DNA of 51,856 nt. It comes from Candidatus Scalindua sp. Its GTDB lineage: Bacteria > Planctomycetota > Brocadiia > Brocadiales > Scalinduaceae. Shown in pieces: positions 7,626-15,039 of this stretch (the stretch's first letter is position 1; every line of letters begins with the position of its first letter). The stretch is taken from assembly GCA_018670825.1 (NCBI GenBank), contig JABHIW010000079.1, positions 1 to 51,856 on the forward strand, read 5' to 3'. Both the position numbers and the translations under genes were made by a program. Below the pieces are notes generated by a model. That model saw only the letters and a program-made list of their open reading frames with translations, had not been told where the DNA came from and made no database searches.

Positions 7626-7790
7626 ATGAGCCCCATATATCATATTATTTTTGGGTTTGTACTTATTGGATTAAGTATTTATTTAATAAAGAATGAGATG
7701 AGTAAAGCTAAGAAAAAATATAGCATCATCCTTCTTATTCTTTCTATCACGACATTAATTGGAGGGATTGGTAGATTGTTTATTATATAA
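7626..7790 (+). CDS. 54-aa two-helix membrane protein
   Basis: ATG 7626 to TAA 7788-7790, reading MSPIYHIIFGFVLIGLSIYL, a short charged turn (KNEMSKAKKKY), then SIILLILSITTLIGGIGRLF. The two hydrophobic stretches with a basic loop suggest a hairpin in the inner membrane, loop in the cytoplasm. AGGACG lies 7-12 nt upstream. I do not recognise a family. It may be co-transcribed with the hydrolase, whose stop is 55 bp upstream. Confidence 0.5.
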   Translation: MSPIYHIIFGFVLIGLSIYLIKNEMSKAKKKYSIILLILSITTLIGGIGRLFII

Positions 7791-7902
7791 AAAACGCTAA
7801 CGAAGCTCTTCCCGCATGGCAAAAAGCAGTTCTTCCACTTCTGTTCCTTCCATCAGTATATCCGGTCAAATCATGTTAATCTTGTGAAAGAATATCCATT
7901 TC
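7791..7902. other. gap with a possible minus-strand gene fragment
   Basis: Minus-strand reading 7865-7797 gives PDILMEGTEVEELLFAMREE, then LR and a clean TAG stop, preceded by a TGA. It looks like the C-terminal end of a lost protein, but it is too short to identify. Nothing else is seen here. Confidence 0.25.
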
Positions 7903-10900
7903 TTATGATTCATCCTTTTCCTCAGTAGGAAGTTGTGTAACAACAAATGATTTTGTTGATAGCAGGTCCTGATCATCCCTGGTAACTATGGAGATGATGT
8001 TTGGGCCATCTTCAAGTGGAACATCACTGGCAAAAGCGAGGGTTGATTTGTCCTCTTCAGAAGCGTCTCTATTAGACTTATAAAACACTTTATCTTCATT
8101 TACCAGTATATAGACATATTTTATTGCATTATCATCTCTTACTGTGCCGGAAAGGGATATATGCTCCTGCCTGAATGTATCATGTGGTTTTTGTGTATCA
8201 AGTTCTATTAGTGGAGGAACGTTTTGTAAAAAGAGATCGTCTACCGTTTGTTGACCGGAGTAAGCACGCCAACTGATTTCTACGTGATCGGAAGAAATCC
8301 ATCCAAATCTACCTTCAGGCATTTTTACGCGATACCACGACTCCGTTTCTTTGTCGGCGATAAGAGTTGTTCCGTTACTCGCATAGGAAATTACCGGTGT
8401 TGAAGGAGATTTGCCGTTGTAAATAGGAACAGAATCATCAATTACTTTGAGAGTTTTTTCTGTCGACTCCATTTTCCCATTCTTCCCATTCAGGTCTACG
8501 TCAAATTCCAATTTACCGGAAATACGTGTTCCGTAAGTGGTATCCGCGATCGTAAGATCAACAGAAAAATCATCAGCTTCCAGAGTATCTCTTACCGAGA
8601 GTTTTATTTTAAGAGATTTTGACTCCCCTGGGAGTAATTCTCCTAATTCCATTTTACCCCTTTCTATATAGACCTCTTTCTGACTCAACTTTCTCAGGGC
8701 AATAATATTTTTTTCAGATGTACCTTTACCAATATTTTTTACAAAGAGTACCAGATCTACGACTTCCCCTTTTTGTATAATTCCATCTCCGTTTCCTGTT
8801 AATCCTTCACCTTCATCAATTATCTGATGTGAATATGAGAATACCGGTTTGGGCAGCGCATCAATTAATACGGAACCTTTAACATCTTCCAGTGTATTTC
8901 CATTAAATTCATTGAACTTAACGATAAGTTCATCCTTTCTGTTTACAGAGTTTTGTGGAATTTTTATTGTCTTAGAAGATGTTTTTGTCTCACCCTTCTC
9001 TACCTTGCCAAAAATAAACTCACGCTTGTTGATAAGAAGGTTCTTAGATTCCGTCATACCTCTTAGTTGATATAAGGGACCTTCACTGTTATTAGTAACG
9101 CTGATTTCTATTTTCAGTTCTTCCGCTGCTTTAACTTCCCCATTAGAAGGTGTAAGTTTTAGAGTTGTTGTTACAGATGGGAGGAAGGTTGTTTCCCCGG
9201 TAGACCAGTCAATGTCCTGGGTATTTAAGGCATCTGCGATCTTTGTTTCCTCGCTTTTTTTGAACTCTTCAATAATTGGTTTTAATTGGTCTAAAAAATC
9301 GTCATTTTTGCCGTAGAGATGAGAGTTAAGGATAATTTTTTTAGCAAATTGTACATGCGTATCTTTATCCAGATCAGGTATTTTATAGTAGTCTTCTTCC
9401 TTTATTTTTTCTTCTTTCTCACCTTCTTCACCTTCTTCTTTTTCGTCATCAACATGTACAAGATACCTTACTTTTTCATAAGGCACCTCGGCTTCTGAAT
9501 GTTCACCCAGGTGTTTCTTTAAATCTTCTTCTCTAAAATGAGGATTCTCATTGAATAAGACAATTTCATCTTTTGTAACCCGTGATTGTACAAGCAAAAC
9601 ATCCGGTGAGATGCCTACTGACTGTATATCGGTAAAGTTCGGTGTTAAATACTTGCCTACCGTAAGCTTTAGTGCCGCACCACTATTTATCAGATCGATC
9701 AGTTGCTGTATGGAGCCTTTGCCGAAGCTGGTATCACCAATAAGCGGGGCTCGATTATTATCTTTCAGTGCTCCGGCAACTATTTCTGCTCCGGATGCGC
9801 TCCCTGCATCTATAATCACAACCAGCGGGCATTTGTTAAGGTCTTTAGATGATTTTTTTGCCTTTTGAATTTTCTGTTTACCCATTGGTTCTACAGTAAC
9901 TACAATCATGCCCGAAGAAAGAAATTTGTCCGCAACGGCAATTGCCTGGCCTAACAAACCACCGGCGTTATTACGAAGATCAAGAATAACTCCTTTTAAT
10001 TCGCCGCTTTCAGTTGTTAACTTCTCAATTTCTTCTTCTAAAGATTGTGCTGTATCTTCCTGGAAATTTCTTATCTTTATATATCCAATGTTACCATCAG
10101 CCAATTTCGAGCTAACGCTGGGTATTGAGATAATTTCCCTGATAAGAGTAACTGTTTTATTGGTCTGAGATTTTTTGCTTTCCACTATTAAGATAACGGC
10201 AGTAGAAGGATCACCTCTAAGTTTATTAACCGCTTCTTGTAATGACATGTTTATTGTAGAATCTTCATCAATTGCGATGATTTTATCTCCTGACTTCAGG
10301 CCTGCCCTGAATGCGGGGGTCCCTTCAATAGGAGAAATCACGGTTAATATTCCATCTCTCAGGCCAACGACCATACCAAGGCCACCAAATTTACCTGAGG
10401 TCCCTATTTTAAACTCGTCAAAGTCTTTAGGCGGAAAAACAACGGAATGAGGATCTAATTGTGAAAGCATGCCATTAATTGCCGCATATTCAATATCCTC
10501 TGTTTTGATTTCGTGATGTTTATTATCATTTACAAAGTGTAAAACATCGTTCAAGGTATTGTATAATTCGCCAAGTCGCCGTATTTTGGAAATATCGACT
10601 ACTTTAGATGTTTCATCAACCAGGATTTCTATTTTCTCTGATTTGTCGTCCACATTAACTTGGACTTCAGGAATTATTCTTTCGAGCCAGGAAAGTGATG
10701 CTTTCAGCATTTCCTTGGGTTTTATTCTGTCAGGTTCAACATAGAAACGATTCACGTATGAACAAACAATACCGACTAAACGGAATTTATACTCTTCCTT
10801 TTCCTGACTAACCGCTTCGTTAAAATGCTTGTTAAGTGAACTGCTATTCGATATAGCGAAAAAAGTCACTAAAATAGATGCGCAGAAAAAGATTACAAGT

Positions 10901-10926
10901 GTGATAAGATATTTTTTCTTGTACAT
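7903..10926 (-). CDS. large S41 C-terminal processing protease with PDZ and C-terminal accessory domains
   Basis: 1007-aa exported Ctp/Tsp-type serine protease, more than twice the usual ~430 aa. In order: N-terminal signal/anchor (about 5-25), a helical region with ML.QLDPHS (about 153-161), a PDZ domain (~175-255), and the S41 catalytic domain with GYIKI, LDLRNNAGG, the Ser378 nucleophile in GSASGAEI and Lys403 in FGKGSIQ. The 25-residue Ser-Lys spacing matches E. coli Tsp. A Glu/Lys-rich acidic stretch lies at ~494-512. The second half holds CARDB-like beta domains (TNNSEGPLYQL; NIGKGTSE) and an SH3-like segment (WYRVKMPEGRFGWISSDHVE). The accessory domains suggest wall or substrate binding. 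It is monocistronic on the minus strand. Confidence 0.9.
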   Translation of the reverse strand: MYKKKYLITLVIFFCASILVTFFAISNSSSLNKHFNEAVSQEKEEYKFRLVGIVCSYVNRFYVEPDRIKPKEMLKASLSWLERIIPEVQVNVDDKSEKIEILVDETSKVVDISKIRRLGELYNTLNDVLHFVNDNKHHEIKTEDIEYAAINGMLSQLDPHSVVFPPKDFDEFKIGTSGKFGGLGMVVGLRDGILTVISPIEGTPAFRAGLKSGDKIIAIDEDSTINMSLQEAVNKLRGDPSTAVILIVESKKSQTNKTVTLIREIISIPSVSSKLADGNIGYIKIRNFQEDTAQSLEEEIEKLTTESGELKGVILDLRNNAGGLLGQAIAVADKFLSSGMIVVTVEPMGKQKIQKAKKSSKDLNKCPLVVIIDAGSASGAEIVAGALKDNNRAPLIGDTSFGKGSIQQLIDLINSGAALKLTVGKYLTPNFTDIQSVGISPDVLLVQSRVTKDEIVLFNENPHFREEDLKKHLGEHSEAEVPYEKVRYLVHVDDEKEEGEEGEKEEKIKEEDYYKIPDLDKDTHVQFAKKIILNSHLYGKNDDFLDQLKPIIEEFKKSEETKIADALNTQDIDWSTGETTFLPSVTTTLKLTPSNGEVKAAEELKIEISVTNNSEGPLYQLRGMTESKNLLINKREFIFGKVEKGETKTSSKTIKIPQNSVNRKDELIVKFNEFNGNTLEDVKGSVLIDALPKPVFSYSHQIIDEGEGLTGNGDGIIQKGEVVDLVLFVKNIGKGTSEKNIIALRKLSQKEVYIERGKMELGELLPGESKSLKIKLSVRDTLEADDFSVDLTIADTTYGTRISGKLEFDVDLNGKNGKMESTEKTLKVIDDSVPIYNGKSPSTPVISYASNGTTLIADKETESWYRVKMPEGRFGWISSDHVEISWRAYSGQQTVDDLFLQNVPPLIELDTQKPHDTFRQEHISLSGTVRDDNAIKYVYILVNEDKVFYKSNRDASEEDKSTLAFASDVPLEDGPNIISIVTRDDQDLLSTKSFVVTQLPTEEKDES

Positions 10927-11068
10927 TTTAAAAGTTTCCTTGCTAAAATATTACCGCAAAGTTAGTTATTAAATTTTATCAGCTATTTTTGAGAATGCAA
11001 TATAAGCTTGATTATATGCCAAGTCAAGGATAAGTTCGTTATGAGTAAACACTAAGCTTAAAAATTTA

Positions 11069-11097
11069 TTGACAGAATGATCCATAATGCTTAAACT
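11069..11097 (+). promoter_or_regulatory. sigma-70-type promoter for the tRNA/tadA cluster
   Basis: TTGACA (11069-11074), 17-bp spacer, TAAACT (11092-11097). Transcription would start about 13 bp before the first base of tRNA-Val. Confidence 0.6.
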
Positions 11098-11116
11098 TGC
11101 TTTCCTAGTATAAAAA

Positions 11117-11193
11117 GGGCGATTAGCTCAGTTGGCTAGAGCGCTTGCCTTACAAGCAAGATGTCATAGGTTCGAGTCCTATATCGCCCACCA
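11117..11193 (+). tRNA. tRNA-Val (anticodon TAC), CCA encoded
   Basis: Acceptor GGGCGAT pairs with ATCGCCC. Anticodon stem-loop CTTGC-CTTACAA-GCAAG gives TAC. T arm is ATAGG-TTCGAGT-CCTAT. Discriminator A at 11190 is followed by genomic CCA (11191-11193). First gene of a three-tRNA run ahead of tadA. Confidence 0.97.
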
Positions 11194-11240
11194 TCATAAA
11201 AGAGATAAAAGATTTATGGCTTCATGTAAATGAAGAAGTG

Positions 11241-11317
11241 GGGGCCGTAGCTCAATTGGTTAGAGTACCAGACTGTCGATCTGGATGTTGCGGGTTCGAG
11301 TCCCGTCGGCCTCGCCA
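11241..11317 (+). tRNA. tRNA-Asp (anticodon GTC), CCA encoded
   Basis: Acceptor GGGGCCG pairs with CGGCCTC including one G-T pair. Anticodon arm CCAGA-CTGTCGA-TCTGG gives GTC. T arm CGGG-TTCGAGT-CCCG. Discriminator G at 11314, then CCA. Confidence 0.97.
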
Positions 11318-11451
11318 TTATTAAATTTTTTATTCATCTGAGGTTTTTGGAATCGTTTTATAGAGGCGATCACTGTGCTTGCTAGCATGCTTTGGTTGGA
11401 AACCTCATTGTGGCGCTGTTTTTTGATAAGCAAATGTTTAGTGAGAACAAT

Positions 11452-11525
11452 GCGCCCATAGCTCAATTGGATAGAGTATCGGTCTACGAAACCGGGGGTT
11501 GCACGTTCGAATCGTGCTGGGCGCA
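11452..11525 (+). tRNA. tRNA-Arg (anticodon ACG), CCA not encoded
   Basis: Acceptor GCGCCCA pairs with TGGGCGC. Anticodon arm TCGGT-CTACGAA-ACCGG gives ACG. Discriminator A at 11525 is followed by TATAAA, so the CCA must be added by the CCA enzyme. A34 of this tRNA is the canonical substrate of bacterial TadA, whose gene starts 34 bp downstream. Confidence 0.97.
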
Positions 11526-11558
11526 TATAAATCCTTTTGAGTTATAGTTGTTAAGTTC

Positions 11559-12029
11559 ATGATAACTGAATTCCATTCGCATGAGTACTATATGCGGCAG
11601 GCAATCGCTGAAGCAAAAAAGGCCTTTGAAAAGGACGAAGTCCCTGTAGGAGCAATAATTGTTTATAATAATAGGGTAATTGCGAAGGCGCATAATCAAC
11701 GGGAGATGTTATTAGACCCCACAGCTCATGCTGAAATGATTGCCATCACACAGGCATCTGCATATCTTCAAAACTGGAGGCTGAGCGATACTACCGTATA
11801 TATAACCCTTGAACCGTGTACAATGTGCGCAGGTGCATTGGTCCAGGCCCGGGTCAAAAACCTGGTATACGGAGCAAAAGATGAAAAATACGGTGCTTGT
11901 GAGTCTACAGTAAATTTGGTTAATGATCCTCGCTTTAATCACCGCATGAATGTTATCTCTGGGGTTTTAGAGGATGAGTGTAGTTTCCTTTTGAAACAAT
12001 TTTTTCTGGAAAAACGTCGGATCGATTGA
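11559..12029 (+). CDS. tadA: tRNA(adenine34) deaminase
   Basis: 156-aa zinc deaminase converting A34 to inosine in tRNA-Arg(ACG). The active site is complete: HAE (His57, Glu59) and PCTMC (Pro86, Cys87, Cys90). The VPVGA and HNQRE segments are typical of TadA rather than of free-base or CMP deaminases. It is embedded in the tRNA cluster, directly after the gene of its expected substrate and before two tRNA-Ser genes, all on the plus strand. A terminator-like hairpin follows the stop. Confidence 0.95.
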   Translation: MITEFHSHEYYMRQAIAEAKKAFEKDEVPVGAIIVYNNRVIAKAHNQREMLLDPTAHAEMIAITQASAYLQNWRLSDTTVYITLEPCTMCAGALVQARVKNLVYGAKDEKYGACESTVNLVNDPRFNHRMNVISGVLEDECSFLLKQFFLEKRRID

Positions 12030-12033
12030 TCTC

Positions 12034-12060
12034 CCGGCTGAAACAGCGTGCCGGTTTTTT
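12034..12060 (+). terminator. terminator-like hairpin after tadA
   Basis: CCGGC (12034-12038), 11-nt loop, GCCGG (12050-12054), then six T (12055-12060). The stem is short but GC-only. An overlapping alternative stem (CCGG with a later CCGG) is possible. Confidence 0.45.
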
Positions 12061-12096
12061 ATGCCGGGCAGACGGCTTGTTCTACCATAGTAAAGT

Positions 12097-12183
12097 GGAG
12101 GGATGGCTGAGCGGTTGAAAGCGCTGGTTTCGAAAACCAGTTGAGGAGAAATCTTCACGCGAGTTCGAATCTCGCTCCCTCCG
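12097..12183 (+). tRNA. tRNA-Ser (anticodon CGA)
   Basis: Class II tRNA with a long variable arm (TGAGGAGAAATCTTCA). Acceptor GGAGGGA pairs with TCCCTCC. Anticodon arm CTGGT-TTCGAAA-ACCAG gives CGA. Discriminator G at 12183; no CCA encoded (TTTTG follows). Confidence 0.95.
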
Positions 12184-12267
12184 TTTTGATATGGAGGGGA
12201 CAATTTCCAGTAACAATATTTACCCGGATTGAGGCAGGTCTGAATCTCCTTCACTCAATCTCGGATT

Positions 12268-12357
12268 GGAGAGGTGTCCGAGTGGCCGAAGGAGCACGCT
12301 TGGAAAGCGTGTAGGTGGGTAACTGCCTCGCGGGTTCGAATCCCGCCCTCTCCGCCA
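12268..12357 (+). tRNA. tRNA-Ser (anticodon GGA), CCA encoded
   Basis: Class II tRNA. Acceptor GGAGAGG pairs with CCTCTCC. Anticodon arm CACGC-TTGGAAA-GCGTG gives GGA. The variable arm contains the pairing segments AGGTGGG and ACTGCCT. Discriminator G at 12354 then CCA. Confidence 0.95.
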
Positions 12358-12410
12358 TAAACATGCTCTTTTAGGTTATTTAAGTATTAAGTAACACTGT
12401 TAAAATTATG

Positions 12411-12677
12411 GCCGTGCTAGACGGGGAGCTAGCGGTTCCTTGTGACCTGCAAACCGCTTATGCAGGGTCGATCGCTTTTTGGAGGTTTTCGGACTTTTGT
12501 TACTTTTTAAGTAAGTGGTGTTGAAGACTGGGTCTCATGCAATAAGGCTATGTGAACCTGGTCAGATGCGGAAGCAAGCAGCCATAAGCATTTGTACTTA
12601 TGTGCCGTGAGGTTGCCTGGTTGGAGCTAACTGCATGGAAAGTAAAAGGGAAAGAAAATCGAATTAAAGTGCACGGC
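12411..12677 (+). ncRNA. ffs: large signal recognition particle RNA with Alu domain
   Basis: About 267 nt. The ends pair (GCCGTGC 12411-12417 with GCACGGC 12671-12677). The 5' Alu domain reads GCCGTGCTA..GGGGAGCTAGCGGT..CCTGCAAACCGC, closely matching Bacillus scRNA as I recall it. The SRP54-binding helix 8 is recognised from GGTCAGATGCGGAAGCAAGC followed by AGCC, with a GGAA tetraloop at 12570-12573. Five T follow the closing stem (12680-12684), so the RNA's own stem probably ends transcription. This is the long form, not the ~110-nt 4.5S form of gammaproteobacteria. dnaX starts 24 bp downstream. Confidence 0.93.
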
Positions 12678-12701
12678 CGTTTTTGCTAATTTAGGGAAGA
12701 T

Positions 12702-14384
12702 ATGTCATATATAGTTCTCTCGAGAAGATATCGACCAAAATCATTCAGTGAAATTGTCGGGCAAAAACATGTAGTTACTACATTGGTTAACGCACTTCAG
12801 GCAAACCGTGTTGCCCATGCTTATTTGTTTGCCGGCCCTAGAGGGGTTGGCAAGACATCTATGGCAAGGATACTCTCCAAGGCTCTTAATTGTCAAAAAG
12901 GCACTACCGATACCCCCTGCAATAAATGCTCTATATGTAATAGCATTACAAGTGGAAATGGCATTGATGTTCTGGAAATAGACGGGGCTTCCAACCGTGG
13001 CATAGATGAGATACGAAATATCAGGCAGAATGTGGGGTATGCCCCCGCCGCTTCAAGATATAAAATTTACATTATAGATGAGGTGCACATGTTGACGAAG
13101 GAAGCGTTCAATGCAATTTTGAAAACACTAGAGGAGCCTCCTGAACATGTAAAATTTATCTTTGCCACTACATCACCAAGCCGTGTACCTGATACTGTTC
13201 AGTCACGCTGCCAGAGGTTTGATTTTAAAAATATCTCCATACCTGATATTAGTGACAGGCTGGCACAGCTTTGCAAAACAGAGAATATTGCTGCAGAGGA
13301 AGAGGTACTCCAATCCATCGCGAAATATGCCAGGGGAGGATTGAGAGATTCCGAATCAATTTTAGACCAGCTTGCTTCCTTTTGTCATGAAAAAATAACG
13401 TTAAGAGACGTTTACGATATTTTTGGAGTCGTCAGCGAAGAGAAACTCTCAAGTTTAATTAATAGCTTTATTGAAAAAAATCCTGAATCCTCTATAGTAA
13501 TATTTCATGATATCATCGATAGCGGAAAGGATATAGAGGGTTTTATTGACCAATTACTCCTTTATCTCCGCGATTTGCTCCTTGTTTCAGTGCGTAAAAA
13601 GGAACGTGATACTATAGAGACGGTATCAGGAGATATTGATCTCTTAAGAATGCAATCCTCATCATTTTCTCCTGATACTCTGATGTATATGTTTCAGATA
13701 ATTTCTGAAGCTAAAACAAAAACACGGGATTTACTCCAACAGAAGATTTATCTGGAAGTTTTATTTGTAAAACTTGCTACCATGGAAGAATTAAGGCCAT
13801 TAAGCTCCGTTTTAGATAAAATAGAAGGAATGAAAAAGATGTTCGAAGGTAACGAGGGGAATGTAGACAAAGTAGTATCCATAAGAGATGCAGATGTTAG
13901 AGTACCGGTAAAACCTGGGATACCAGAAAAACCTTCTCATGATTATGTCGCTTTGAATAAAAAGGTAAATCCTGATAACAGTTTTGCTGATACCTGGAAA
14001 AAAGTTATGATAGAGATCCTTGCAAAAAAAAAGACAACCTGGGCCCTATTACAGAATGCAAGGGTATTAAACATTGACGATAATGAAGCGATTGTAGAAG
14101 TCCCAAAAAATTACCTTATTCATAAAGAAAGGCTTGAAAAACCTGAAGAAAAGCGGATAATTGACGGTTGTCTGAAAAAAGTAACAGGAAAGAAGATTCG
14201 TGTTAGATTTGTTGTCTCAAAAAATGATATTAAGGTAGTTGATAATAAGAGAAGCAGTCATGGAGTAGTACAAGAAGGAAAAAACAAAAAATCGGATGAT
14301 GATATAAAAAATGAGCCTATGGTAAAGAAAGCTATCGAGTTTTTTGATGGGTCAATTGTTAATGTAAGGGAGGAAAAGGGATGA
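12702..14384 (+). CDS. dnaX: DNA polymerase III subunit gamma/tau
   Basis: 560-aa AAA+ clamp-loader subunit. N-terminal YRPKSFSEIVGQ is followed by Walker A GPRGVGKT (45-52). The zinc-binding cysteines are Cys64, Cys73, Cys76 and Cys79, Walker B is IIDEVHML, and the SRC motif lies in VQSRCQRFDF. Domain III and a C-terminal tau-like part with a lysine-rich linker follow. It overlaps ybaB by 4 bp (ATGA), indicating translational coupling. The ffs-dnaX-ybaB-recR order is the classic one of Bacillus. Confidence 0.95.
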   Translation: MSYIVLSRRYRPKSFSEIVGQKHVVTTLVNALQANRVAHAYLFAGPRGVGKTSMARILSKALNCQKGTTDTPCNKCSICNSITSGNGIDVLEIDGASNRGIDEIRNIRQNVGYAPAASRYKIYIIDEVHMLTKEAFNAILKTLEEPPEHVKFIFATTSPSRVPDTVQSRCQRFDFKNISIPDISDRLAQLCKTENIAAEEEVLQSIAKYARGGLRDSESILDQLASFCHEKITLRDVYDIFGVVSEEKLSSLINSFIEKNPESSIVIFHDIIDSGKDIEGFIDQLLLYLRDLLLVSVRKKERDTIETVSGDIDLLRMQSSSFSPDTLMYMFQIISEAKTKTRDLLQQKIYLEVLFVKLATMEELRPLSSVLDKIEGMKKMFEGNEGNVDKVVSIRDADVRVPVKPGIPEKPSHDYVALNKKVNPDNSFADTWKKVMIEILAKKKTTWALLQNARVLNIDDNEAIVEVPKNYLIHKERLEKPEEKRIIDGCLKKVTGKKIRVRFVVSKNDIKVVDNKRSSHGVVQEGKNKKSDDDIKNEPMVKKAIEFFDGSIVNVREEKG

Positions 14385-14722
14385 AGGGAATGGGTAACAT
14401 GGGCAACATGATGAAGCAAATGCAGAAACAGGCTGCAACCATGCAGAAACAAATGGAAACTATTCAGGCCGACCTTAAAGAGCGTATCATAGAAACAAGT
14501 TCTGGCGGCGGGATGGTAACAGTAAATGTAAATGGAAAGCAGGAGCTTTTATCTATAAAAATTGATAAGGAAGTTGTTGACCCTGAGGATGTCCAAATGT
14601 TAGAAGACCTTATATTAGCTGCAGTATCTCAAGGTATGAAAAAGTCTCAGGAAATGTATCAAGAGGAAATGGGAAAGATGACAGGCGGTATGAACATACC
14701 GGGATTACCAAATATGTTTTAA
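14381..14722 (+). CDS. ybaB: YbaB/EbfC nucleoid-associated protein
   Basis: 113-aa YbaB/EbfC family protein, a homodimeric DNA-binding nucleoid component. An N-terminal Met/Gln-rich helix (MGNMMKQMQKQAATMQKQ) precedes the core SSGGGMVTVNVNGKQELLSI, and the C-terminus ends MTGGMNIPGLPNMF. The GGG turn and the GG.NIPG end are family hallmarks. It is translationally coupled to dnaX. Confidence 0.95.
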   Translation: MKGMGNMGNMMKQMQKQAATMQKQMETIQADLKERIIETSSGGGMVTVNVNGKQELLSIKIDKEVVDPEDVQMLEDLILAAVSQGMKKSQEMYQEEMGKMTGGMNIPGLPNMF

Positions 14723-14739
14723 TAAAACACTATATAAAA

Positions 14740-15018
14740 ATGAAAACGTATCCTCATCGATGTTGAATCTCATGAAAGAACTGGGCAGGATGCCCGGTAT
14801 AGGCCGGGGACAATAATATTCAAGAAGTGATCATTGCCACAAATCCGAATAGGGAAGGCGATGTTACCGCTATGTACATTCATGAACGTTTAGAACCTTT
14901 AGGGATTCAAGTAACACAACTGGCGAGAGGCATGCCATCGGGAAGTTATCTGGAATATGCAAATTCTGCAGTTATTGCCGATGCGATTCATGGTAAAAAA
15001 TTAATGCAAAAAGATTAA
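14740..15018 (+). pseudogene. recR: recR with a large internal deletion
   Basis: The N-terminal RecR segment MLNLMKELGRMPGIG (from ATG 14760, helix-hairpin-helix start) runs into a TAA at 14814-14816. From 14818 another frame reads IQEVIIATNPNREGDVTAMY and then IHERLEPLGIQVTQLARGMP to a stop at 15016-15018, which is the C-terminal half of the RecR Toprim domain. About 110 residues are missing, including the four-cysteine zinc finger and the first Toprim strand, and the junction is out of frame. Functional RecR cannot be made. The position (dnaX-ybaB-recR) confirms identity. Confidence 0.88.
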
Positions 15019-15039
15019 AGTTTTTCAAGGTAACAATAT

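Noticed and set aside
11260-11526. Minus-strand frame starting MRPARFERATPGFVDRYS
   Set aside because: It is translation of the antisense of tRNA-Asp and tRNA-Arg; this phrase is a well-known artefact of tRNA loci.
11967-12254. Minus-strand 95-aa frame across tRNA-Ser
   Set aside because: Antisense of a tRNA gene and of the tadA end, with no protein-like composition or binding site.
14827-15018. Stand-alone 63-aa protein from a GTG at 14827
   Set aside because: It is the C-terminal Toprim part of the deleted recR. The similarity continues upstream of the GTG, so it is not an independent gene.
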